Source of the DNA: an uncultured Peptococcaceae bacterium
GTDB lineage: Bacteria; Bacillota; Desulfitobacteriia; Desulfitobacteriales; Syntrophobotulaceae
NCBI GenBank assembly: GCA_937892995.1
Contig: CALBJS010000284.1
Coordinates: 1 to 16,788 of the forward strand
Direction of reading: 5' to 3'
DNA: 16,788 nucleotides
Part shown: positions 1 to 5,842 of the stretch, piece by piece
Position numbering within the stretch: the first letter of the stretch is position 1
Layout: each line of letters begins with the position of its first letter
Notes under the pieces: generated by a model
The model's database searches: none
What the model saw: the letters and a program-made list of their open reading frames with translations, nothing else
What the model was told of the DNA's origin: nothing
Program-made: the position numbers and the translations under genes

Positions 1-282
1 GTTTAAATACTGAGGTTCTTGCTTTGGAGAATAAAGCCGGTAGGGTTACCGGGGAGGCAGTCATCGTCGGAGGCGGTCTGGTGGGGCTTCAATCAGCCAG
101 AGCCTTAGATGCCCGGGGGATGAAAGTAACCGTAATAGAAAAGATGGAAAGGCTGATGCCTTTACAGTTGGATGCGGTTGCCTCAGATATTCTTCTTCAA
201 GCAACAGAAAGACAAGGTATTGATGTCTGTTTAAATACTGAGGTTCTTGCTTTGGAGAATAAAGCCGGTAGGGTTACCGGGG
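1..282 (+). repeat. 54-bp exact direct repeat (1-54 and 229-282)
   Basis: Bases 1-54 and 229-282 are identical and lie 228 bp apart, exactly 76 codons, inside one reading frame. Similarity stops abruptly after base 54/282. The left limit cannot be seen because the first copy touches the window edge. The pattern fits an in-frame tandem duplication of a 228-bp unit whose first copy is mostly outside the window, or an assembly artefact at a contig end. Confidence 0.9.
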
Positions 283-842
283 TTTGTATCAGGGAAAGGA
301 TAATTCCTGCTGATCTGGTCCTCGTGACCATCGGGGTTAAACCGAATCTGGAAATGACCACTGAAACAGCCTTGGAGCGGGATAGGGGCCTCTTAACAAA
401 TGAATATATGCAAACTAATATTTCTGGGATCTATGCAGCCGGAGATGTGGTTCAGAGTTTTTGTCAACTTAGCGGGAAAAAAGTGATGAGGGCTCTTTGG
501 TTGTCTGCAGTACAACAGGGGAAGGTAGCCGGAGCTAATATGGCGGGACGGGAAGAACGTTATGCCGGGACTATAGCCTTAAACTCCATTCAGTTATTTG
601 GATTATCAATCATTTCTCAAGGACAGATCGAAGCCATCAATGGAATAGAAGGGAAAATTTTAAAGTATTCCAATTCAGGCCTTTACCAAAAGATCTTTTA
701 TCAAAAAGGAAAGCTGGAAGGGTTCATACTTGTTGGAGACGTACAACAAGCAGGAGTACTTCACCATAAACTGGGGCAACCCCTCTATACGGGCTATTGG
801 GGCAAAGTTCGGGTCTTAGAGGAAGATGAAATACTAGCCTAA
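1..842 (+). CDS. FAD/NAD(P)-dependent oxidoreductase (5' partial)
   Basis: This is the C-terminal two thirds of a pyridine-nucleotide-disulfide family oxidoreductase that moves electrons between NAD(P)H and a protein or small-molecule acceptor through FAD. The frame is open to the window edge (first full codon at base 3), so the true start and the N-terminal FAD-binding fold lie upstream; the TTG at 24 has no ribosome binding site and is not the start. Visible are the second Rossmann motif AVIVGGGLVGL, an acidic residue after its second strand (VTVIEK), which usually means NADH preference, and the second FAD motif GIYAAGDVV. The C-terminal part resembles the dimerisation domain of NADH:rubredoxin/nitrite-reductase-like oxidoreductases. 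No redox-active CxxC or CxxxxC pair is seen in the visible part. Bases 1-54 repeat exactly at 229-282, in frame, so residues LNTEVLALENKAGRVTG occur twice. The family is secure; the acceptor is unknown. Confidence 0.85.
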   Translation, partial: LNTEVLALENKAGRVTGEAVIVGGGLVGLQSARALDARGMKVTVIEKMERLMPLQLDAVASDILLQATERQGIDVCLNTEVLALENKAGRVTGVCIRERIIPADLVLVTIGVKPNLEMTTETALERDRGLLTNEYMQTNISGIYAAGDVVQSFCQLSGKKVMRALWLSAVQQGKVAGANMAGREERYAGTIALNSIQLFGLSIISQGQIEAINGIEGKILKYSNSGLYQKIFYQKGKLEGFILVGDVQQAGVLHHKLGQPLYTGYWGKVRVLEEDEILA

Positions 843-882
843 AAACTAAAATAAAATAATTCAGATTGACTGCTCGAAGTAT

Positions 883-930
883 TTTACAAAAAATGGGAAT
901 GAGGTATAATAAGATATATCAGAATATTCT
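883..930 (+). promoter_or_regulatory. Sigma-A promoter of the alcohol dehydrogenase gene, with a palindrome at the start site
   Basis: A -35 box TTTACA (883-888) and a perfect -10 box TATAAT (905-910) are separated by 16 bp, giving a start near 917. The 10-bp palindrome AGAATATTCT (921-930) covers about +5 to +14 and could be a repressor site. The TTGACT at 866 is too far from this -10 box to be its partner. Confidence 0.65.
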
Positions 931-960
931 GTTAAGAGGGATTTAAAGGGAGCGGAGATT

Positions 961-1947
961 ATGGGCCTAAAAACGAAAGCGGCTTTACTCGAAGCAGCCT
1001 ATAACATTTATTTAGTAGATAGAGAATTGGAGTGTGGTGAAGATGAGGTGATAGTGAAAAATCACCTTATCGGTATATGTGGTTCGGATAAAACTTTTTA
1101 TCGTGGTCAGTTGCCACCGAAAACTGCAGAATTTCGTCAGGAACCAAAATTCCCCTTTTATTTGGGTCACGAAAGTGGAGGAATTGTAGTAGAAGCCGGT
1201 TCCAAAGTTAGAGAATATAAAGTAGGGGACAAGGTTATAGCTTTTGGTTGGAATAATAACTTGGCAGAGTACTTTAAAGCAAAGGTTTGGGAGCTGCAGC
1301 CTGTACCTGAAGGTTTAGATATGGATTTAGCCAGTCTTGGGGAGCCCATCGCCTGTGCCATGTATTCCGGTCTTAATTCGGGAGTGCAGTTAGGCGATAA
1401 GGTTGTCGTAATGGGTGGGGGTTTTGCCGGACAGATCATTGCTCAGGTTGCTCGGCTAAAGGGTGCTGCTCAAGTTATTGTAGTGGACGTTTTAGACGGA
1501 AAATTAGAATTGGCTAAGAAGCTGGGAGCAACTGTTGTCATTAATCCCCGCAAGGAAAATGCTTTAGAATTAATTATCGATTTAACAAAGGGTCTTGGTG
1601 CGGATGTAGTAGTGGAAGCAGCTGGAAGTCAGGAGTCTATCAACATGTGTACCCAAATGATTAAGCATAATGGAAAGTTTGTTTGGTATAGCTGGATTAC
1701 CCAACCTGTAACCCTGGATATTAGCCGCTGGCATGATGATGGGCTGGAATTTATCAATACCTGCTTGGTACACCATAGTTGGAGAGAGAGGTATGTGTGG
1801 ACTCCAGACGCTTTAAAGCCGGTAATTATGGAGATGGTCGATATAAAAACACTAATTACCAATGAGTTTCCGTTAGCCGGCATTAAAGAAGCTTTTGAAC
1901 TTGTGGATAAGGATGATACGGCAATTAAGGTTATCCTGCGCCCCTAA
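961..1947 (+). CDS. Zinc-dependent medium-chain alcohol dehydrogenase (sorbitol/threonine dehydrogenase-like)
   Basis: This is a 328-residue member of the MDR superfamily that oxidises a secondary alcohol or polyol, or reduces the matching ketone, with a nicotinamide cofactor in the cytoplasm. Catalytic zinc ligands can be placed at Cys40 (ICGSD), His70-Glu71 (GHESGG) and probably Glu128 (GEP). The Rossmann motif GGGFAG is at 152-157, and Asp176 at the end of the second strand (VIVVDV) favours NAD+. The four-cysteine structural zinc loop of classical alcohol and threonine dehydrogenases is missing: there is no Cys between residues 72 and 131. The start is supported by a GGGAG ribosome binding site 8 nt upstream and by its own promoter. 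It precedes the TRAP operon in the same direction, but 461 bp and a separate promoter lie between them, so a shared pathway is only possible. The substrate is unknown. Confidence 0.88.
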   Translation: MGLKTKAALLEAAYNIYLVDRELECGEDEVIVKNHLIGICGSDKTFYRGQLPPKTAEFRQEPKFPFYLGHESGGIVVEAGSKVREYKVGDKVIAFGWNNNLAEYFKAKVWELQPVPEGLDMDLASLGEPIACAMYSGLNSGVQLGDKVVVMGGGFAGQIIAQVARLKGAAQVIVVDVLDGKLELAKKLGATVVINPRKENALELIIDLTKGLGADVVVEAAGSQESINMCTQMIKHNGKFVWYSWITQPVTLDISRWHDDGLEFINTCLVHHSWRERYVWTPDALKPVIMEMVDIKTLITNEFPLAGIKEAFELVDKDDTAIKVILRP

Positions 1948-2020
1948 AATAATTTACTTTGTGTTTTTCAGATGCCTAAGTCGGTCACTCCTTAATTTTT
2001 AATAGGAACGGCTAATCAAT

Positions 2021-2068
2021 GTTTCAATATTGTAACGAAGATTTGCCGAGAAACATTCAAAGTGTTTC
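2021..2068. promoter_or_regulatory. Two dyads, candidate enhancer sites for a sigma-54 activator
   Basis: Dyad 1 (2021-2036) reads GTTTCAATATTGTAAC, a palindrome with one mismatched pair on each side of a perfect CAATATTG core. Dyad 2 (2050-2068) reads GAAACATTCAAAGTGTTTC, with 6-bp arms. Both carry TGTTTCAAT on the + strand (2020-2028 and 2063-2071). Their centres are about 30 bp apart, close to three helical turns, and lie about 170-200 bp upstream of the -12 element, the usual distance for upstream activating sequences. The binding protein is unknown. Confidence 0.5.
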
Positions 2069-2215
2069 AATTATAAAATACAATTTTAGAATATATAGAT
2101 TATTCACTGAAAAAATATCAAATATAAAAATTTATTCTAAAAAAATAGGCTAGGTTCAGGTTATAGGAATATTAAAATCATACTTTAGCTTGATGTACAA
2201 TAAGTTGTTTCTAGG

Positions 2216-2233
2216 TTGGCATTGAAATTGCTT
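2216..2233 (+). promoter_or_regulatory. Sigma-54 (RpoN) -24/-12 promoter of the TRAP operon
   Basis: TTGGCATTGAAATTGCTT matches the sigma-54 consensus TGGCAC-N5-TTGCW. The invariant GG (2218-2219) and GC (2230-2231) are separated by exactly 10 bp. Transcription would start near 2243. No sigma-A promoter with correct spacing is seen between here and dctP; the TTGACT at 2304 has no -10 box. Confidence 0.75.
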
Positions 2234-2408
2234 AATTTTATTAAAGGGCATTTAAGACAATTTTTAAAAGAAAAGCTATTACTCTTTTTAAAATCAGTTT
2301 TGATTGACTTAACAATATGTTTATTGGAGGTGATAAAAGAGAAGATACGCTGTGACATTATTAGTTTAAGTTAAGATTCTAAGGGAAAATGAGAGGGGAG
2401 AGTTTTTG

Positions 2409-3452
2409 ATGAAGAAGAATGGCTTTTTAACCGTATTACTTGTTTTGGTACTCAGTGTTACCTTGATTGGATGCGGATCGACTCCGGCAGCTACATCTAA
2501 GGATGACCCCAAGGATACATCTGGAGAAAAACTTGTTTTAAAACTTTCCAGCACATCCAGTAGAGGTGGAGCATTATATGAAAGTGGAGCGAAATTTAAA
2601 GAACTCGTTGAAGAACGATCTAAGGGAATGATTGAGGTTCAATTGTTTGCCGATGGACAGTTGGCCAAAGATCTGGATGCTATTGATGCTCATAAGACCG
2701 GTGCAATCGAAATGTCACTTCCATCAACCTGTATGGCCCAAATAGATCCAAAATTTGGTGTTTTTGATATTCCATTTTTATTTAAGAACCATGCTGCAGT
2801 TCAACTGTTCTCCGAAGGGGATATCTGGAAGAAAGAATTAAAACCTTTATTTGAAGCAAATGGCCTTATTGGGGTAGCAATGGTGGAAAATGGCTTCCGT
2901 CATATCACCAATAATAAACGTCCGATTAACGTACCGGAAGATCTAAAAGGGATTAAACTACGTGTACCTCAAAGTAAACTTCGCGTGGCCATGTTCCAAG
3001 AATTCGGAGCTAATCCTATCACCATGGATTTCAGTGAAGTTTTTACAGCCCTACAACAGGGGGTCGTTGATGGACAGGAAAATCCCTATGTTCAAATCGA
3101 AGCCGGAAAATTCTATGAGGCCCAAAAATACCTGTCTATTACTTACCACACCTATACTCCGGGTTACCTGACTGCAAGTAAAGTATGGTGGGATGGATTA
3201 ACCCAAGAGCAAAGAGATCTTATAGAACAGGCTTGTATTGATGCCGGTACCTGGTCCCGTGAATATGGTAAAGAATCAGAAAGTACCTTACTACAAAAAT
3301 TCAAGGACGCCGGAATGGAAGTAAATGAAGCCGATCTCGCCGCATTTCAAGGAGAAATACAACCTGTTATTGATATTCTTAAAAAATCTATTGATCCTGA
3401 GTTCGTAGATAGAGCGCTTGCCGAAGTAAAAAGATGTAATGATGCCTCCTAA
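2409..3452 (+). CDS. dctP: TRAP transporter solute receptor, DctP family lipoprotein
   Basis: This is the extracytoplasmic receptor that captures an organic anion and hands it to the DctQM membrane complex. The ATG at 2409 is preferred over the TTG at 2406 because the AGGGGAG ribosome binding site (2394-2400) lies 8 nt before it. Residues 1-22 form a lipoprotein signal with a hydrophobic core and lipobox LIGC, with Cys22 as the acylated residue, followed by a low-complexity linker; this suits a monoderm cell. The DctP domain covers about 42-345. The family signature is clear at 164-226: RHITNN, LKGIKLRVP with the carboxylate-binding Arg185, and GVVDGQENP. The length of 347 residues is normal. 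It is first in the operon; 162 bp with stem-loops separate it from dctQ, which fits the receptor being made in excess. The ligand (dicarboxylate, sugar acid, sulfonate or other) cannot be read from the sequence. Confidence 0.93.
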   Translation: MKKNGFLTVLLVLVLSVTLIGCGSTPAATSKDDPKDTSGEKLVLKLSSTSSRGGALYESGAKFKELVEERSKGMIEVQLFADGQLAKDLDAIDAHKTGAIEMSLPSTCMAQIDPKFGVFDIPFLFKNHAAVQLFSEGDIWKKELKPLFEANGLIGVAMVENGFRHITNNKRPINVPEDLKGIKLRVPQSKLRVAMFQEFGANPITMDFSEVFTALQQGVVDGQENPYVQIEAGKFYEAQKYLSITYHTYTPGYLTASKVWWDGLTQEQRDLIEQACIDAGTWSREYGKESESTLLQKFKDAGMEVNEADLAAFQGEIQPVIDILKKSIDPEFVDRALAEVKRCNDAS

Positions 3453-3512
3453 GCATCTTAAGCACCTCTACTTTTCAAGCGAAAAAGCCTCATCGGGGTA
3501 ATAAATAGGATT

Positions 3513-3584
3513 TTGAAGAAAACTCATGTCCCTTTATTCTTCAATTGCTGCTTAAGATATTATTTAGAATGAGGGACTTGAGTT
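3513..3584 (+). promoter_or_regulatory. Overlapping stem-loops between dctP and dctQ
   Basis: A large imperfect hairpin pairs 3521-3539 with 3567-3584 (AACTCA/TGAGTT and GTCCCT/AGGGAC segments, 27-nt loop). A smaller one pairs TTGAAGAA (3513-3520) with TTCTTCAA (3537-3544). They share bases 3537-3539, so the two are mutually exclusive at that edge. No U-tract follows, so this is more likely an mRNA-stabilising or partial attenuating element than a full terminator. Confidence 0.5.
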
Positions 3585-3614
3585 GTTAAATTATAAAAGT
3601 AGGGAGGCAGAAGA

Positions 3615-4094
3615 ATGCAGTTTATTGATAAACTAGAACGGGTTATAATGATCTTTCTAAAATGGGCTCTCGTAGTCCTGCTGATAGCGGTTACTTTAAG
3701 TGTCAGCTGGGGAGTATTCACTCGCTATGTCTTAAATGCTGCGGCCCAGTGGACTCATGAATTTTCAGGTTTTACTCTGGTTTGGCTTACCTTCTTGGGG
3801 TCAGCCTATGCTATTTTTAAAGGAAATCATATCCGCTTTGAATCTCTGTTTGATATGTTGCCCAGGCCTATAAAACTAACTATTCATACTATATTTAATT
3901 CTGCTGTATTTATCTTTATTCTCTACCTTGTGTATTATGGCTATCACCTGGCAATGAGGTCAATGGGAAATGAGACGGTATCTCTCCCTCTTACCAAAGG
4001 TTATTTTTTCTTAGTTATACCGCTAGGTGGAACACTTATGGCGATAGCCTTGATAATAGATACCATAAAGGCGTTTAAAAGGAGTGATGATTAG
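3615..4094 (+). CDS. dctQ: TRAP transporter small permease subunit
   Basis: This is the small integral membrane subunit of a tripartite ATP-independent periplasmic (TRAP) transporter; it pairs with DctM and docks the receptor. The 159 residues hold four hydrophobic segments, at about 14-36, 46-66, 88-110 and 128-150, as expected for DctQ. The WTHEFSGFTLVWLTFLGSAYA stretch between the first two helices is the conserved family region. The ATG has a GGGAGG ribosome binding site 7 nt upstream. Its TAG stop shares its G with the GTG start of dctM, indicating translational coupling. Confidence 0.9.
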   Translation: MQFIDKLERVIMIFLKWALVVLLIAVTLSVSWGVFTRYVLNAAAQWTHEFSGFTLVWLTFLGSAYAIFKGNHIRFESLFDMLPRPIKLTIHTIFNSAVFIFILYLVYYGYHLAMRSMGNETVSLPLTKGYFFLVIPLGGTLMAIALIIDTIKAFKRSDD

Positions 4095-5365
4095 TGGTAG
4101 GAACAATATTATTTTTCGGACTAATTATTTTTGTTCTTTTAGGAATGCCTATAGGTTTTGCCTTATGTGTTATTGGCTTGATACTATTTTTTGTCTCCGG
4201 CTCTCCGATGGAAATGATGCCTATTGTTTTGTTTGATGGTGCTAATAACTTCCCTCTGCTGGCCATTCCCTTATTTATGCTGGTGGGAGAATTAATGGGA
4301 GCTTGTAAATTATCCGGAAGGCTTATAAATTTTGCCGCCAGTTTAGTTGGGTTTCTGCGGGGAGGCTTAGCCCATGTAACAGTTCTCACATCTATGCTTT
4401 TTGCGGAGATTTCCGGATCTGCTGTAGCCGGTGCTGCTGCTCTAGGTGGAATCTTGATACCTCAAATGAAACAAAAAGGTTACACCCCGGGTTTTGCAGT
4501 GGCCATTGTCTCCGTGGCCTCGACTATGGCGATTATTTTACCTCCTAGTATCCCCATGATTTTGTATGGAGTTATGTCCGGAACAAGTGTGACGAAATTG
4601 TTTATAGCCGGAATCATTCCCGGAATTATTGTCGGGGTTGCATTAATGATAACGAACTATTTTTTTGCCCGTAAATATAATTTGGGCGTTCAACAAGCGT
4701 TTACAATTCCCAATGTGGGCAAAACCTTTAAAGAAGCGTTTTGGGCCCTTACCATACCGGTTATTATTCTCGGTGGAATCTGGGGCGGGATATTTACCCC
4801 GACGGAAGCTGCGGGGATTGCCGCTGTTGCCTCTTTTATAATCGGTGCATTTATTTATAGAGAATTGAAATGGGCAGAGATACCTAATCTTGTATTAAGG
4901 GCGGCGAATCAGACCGCACTTACCATGATTATTATTGCCGGTTCGGCGATCATTGGCTGGTTTTTAACCAGCGAGCAAATACCGCAAAGTATTGCAGCTT
5001 GGGCAGCGACCTTATCAACTAACAAATATGCTATTCTAGCTATTCTTAATGTCTTCTTCTTGATTGTAGGGATGTTTTTACATTCTGCCGCTGCGATTAT
5101 TATGCTGATTCCGATATTAATGCCTTTAGTGCATCAATTGGGCATCGATCCCGTTCATTTTGGGCTTATCATAACCATCAATTTAGGGATTGGTCAACAA
5201 ACTCCGCCAGTAGCCTCGGTTTTGCTGACGGCTTGTTCAATTGGGCAAACCCCTTTGATTAAAGTATTGCCATATTTGAAATACTATTTACTGGTTATGC
5301 TTCTAATATTAGCCTTAGTAACCTATATTCCGTCGGTCAGTATTTGGTTACCTTCAATTATGTAA
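4094..5365 (+). CDS. dctM: TRAP transporter large permease subunit
   Basis: This is the 423-residue membrane subunit that forms the ion-coupled translocation path, in the ion-transporter superfamily with 12 or more transmembrane segments. DctM features are seen: FPLLAIPLFMLVGELM near residue 50, FAEISGSAVAGAAALGGILIP near 100, ILPPSIPMILYGVMSG near 150, GGIWGGIFTPTEAAG near 220 and NLGIGQQTPPVASVL near 365. The GTG start overlaps the dctQ stop by one base and is served by AAAGGAG at 4077-4083. A terminator follows within 30 bp, so the operon is dctPQM only, with no metabolic gene attached. Import is probably Na+-coupled, as in characterised TRAP systems. Confidence 0.93.
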   Translation: MVGTILFFGLIIFVLLGMPIGFALCVIGLILFFVSGSPMEMMPIVLFDGANNFPLLAIPLFMLVGELMGACKLSGRLINFAASLVGFLRGGLAHVTVLTSMLFAEISGSAVAGAAALGGILIPQMKQKGYTPGFAVAIVSVASTMAIILPPSIPMILYGVMSGTSVTKLFIAGIIPGIIVGVALMITNYFFARKYNLGVQQAFTIPNVGKTFKEAFWALTIPVIILGGIWGGIFTPTEAAGIAAVASFIIGAFIYRELKWAEIPNLVLRAANQTALTMIIIAGSAIIGWFLTSEQIPQSIAAWAATLSTNKYAILAILNVFFLIVGMFLHSAAAIIMLIPILMPLVHQLGIDPVHFGLIITINLGIGQQTPPVASVLLTACSIGQTPLIKVLPYLKYYLLVMLLILALVTYIPSVSIWLPSIM

Positions 5366-5391
5366 ATTGACAGTTTAGTTTAGAAGTAAAG

Positions 5392-5443
5392 AAGGGAGTA
5401 TCGCCTAGTACTTTTAAGCAGTAGGGATGCTCTCTTTTATTTG
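5392..5443 (+). terminator. Rho-independent terminator after dctM
   Basis: AAGGGAGTATC (5392-5402) pairs with GATGCTCTCTT (5426-5436) using two G-U pairs, and the stem continues with CCTA (5404-5407) against TAGG (5422-5425) after one bulged G. A short U-rich tail (TTATTT) follows. A second weaker hairpin, CACAGTA (5458-5464) with TACTGTG (5480-5486) followed by ATTTT, may back it up. Confidence 0.75.
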
Positions 5444-5571
5444 TGTTATAACCAAAACACAGTATCTTTCTTCTTGCAGTACTGTGATTTTCATAATATT
5501 AGTGAAGCAGTAAAATGAAAATAATAAATCCTACAGATTTTACGTAATGAAATATGTAACTTAAAAAAAAG

Positions 5572-5641
5572 TTATGTTCAAATGAACATAATTGTGCTAT
5601 TATGAGAACACGATAACCAGTTGTTAATGTTCAAATGAACA
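5572..5641 (+). promoter_or_regulatory. Extended -10 promoter of the glycolytic operon flanked by two palindromic operators
   Basis: Operator 1 (5572-5591) is a 20-bp palindrome, TTATGTTCAAATGAACATAA, built on TGTTCA-AA-TGAACA (5575-5588). Operator 2 repeats the same 14-bp core at 5628-5641. The cores are 53 bp apart, very close to five helical turns. Between them is an extended -10 element TGCTATTAT (TATTAT at 5598-5603) with a start expected near 5610; the -35 position (TGTTCA, 5575-5580) lies inside operator 1. Binding at operator 1 would block the promoter and operator 2 would lie at about +18 to +31, a layout that suits repression with looping. The regulator is not encoded in the window. 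Confidence 0.75.
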
Positions 5642-5668
5642 AATAATGCTGGAAATTTCTAAGAATAT

Positions 5669-5819
5669 GCTAAGGGCGTATGATAACGATATTATCAGAA
5701 TAAGAAATTGGCTGATAAGGAAAACTAAGCCTACTGTCCGAATCGAAATCCGAAGCATAATTTTTTCTGCCTTTGGTTTTAGGTGTCGGCTTTGGGCCCT
5801 TAGTCTCTAAAGGGAAGCC
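5669..5819 (+). promoter_or_regulatory. Structured leader of pgk mRNA
   Basis: Near the 3' end of the leader, CCCTTAG (5798-5804) can pair with CTAAAGGG (5808-5815) with one bulged A, closed outside by GGGC/GCCC. The same GCCCTTAG stretch is also perfectly complementary to CTAAGGGC at about 5669-5676, 120 nt upstream, so two exclusive folds are possible. A run of six Ts sits between them (about 5761-5766). No known riboswitch family was recognised. Confidence 0.4.
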
Positions 5820-5842
5820 CTAACAATAAAGAGGAAAATCGT

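Larger units (their letters stand above)
1948..2408 (+). other. Intergenic control region of the TRAP operon (461 bp)
   Basis: No gene is supported here. The region is very AT-rich, with A-tracts at about 2090-2150, and holds two dyads (2021-2036 and 2050-2068), a sigma-54-type promoter (2216-2233) and a leader of about 165 nt before dctP. No clear terminator follows the dehydrogenase gene. A strong Shine-Dalgarno-like GGAGGTGAT at 2326-2334 has no start codon at a usable distance. Confidence 0.7.
5366..5842 (+). other. Intergenic region between dctM and pgk (477 bp)
   Basis: No gene is supported. The left third holds the dctM terminator and a second hairpin. The middle holds the twin-operator promoter (5572-5641). 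The right part, about 5610-5842, is a transcribed leader of roughly 230 nt for pgk with its own secondary structure. Typical clostridial neighbours cggR and gap are absent. Confidence 0.75.

Noticed and set aside
24..26. TTG at 24 as the start of the oxidoreductase
   Set aside because: The frame is open to the window edge, no ribosome binding site precedes it, and the FAD-binding N-terminus of the family would be missing.
866..871. TTGACT as a -35 box for the dehydrogenase promoter
   Set aside because: It lies 33 bp from the TATAAT at 905; TTTACA at 883 has correct spacing.
2304..2309. TTGACT as a sigma-A promoter for dctP
   Set aside because: No -10 box exists at 16-18 bp; the sigma-54 element upstream is a far better match.
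4075..4389. Minus-strand open frame over the dctQ-dctM junction
   Set aside because: It is an antisense shadow of dctM with no start signal.
5642..5842. Known riboswitch or T-box in the pgk leader
   Set aside because: No conserved core of a known class could be recognised; only generic stem-loops are visible.
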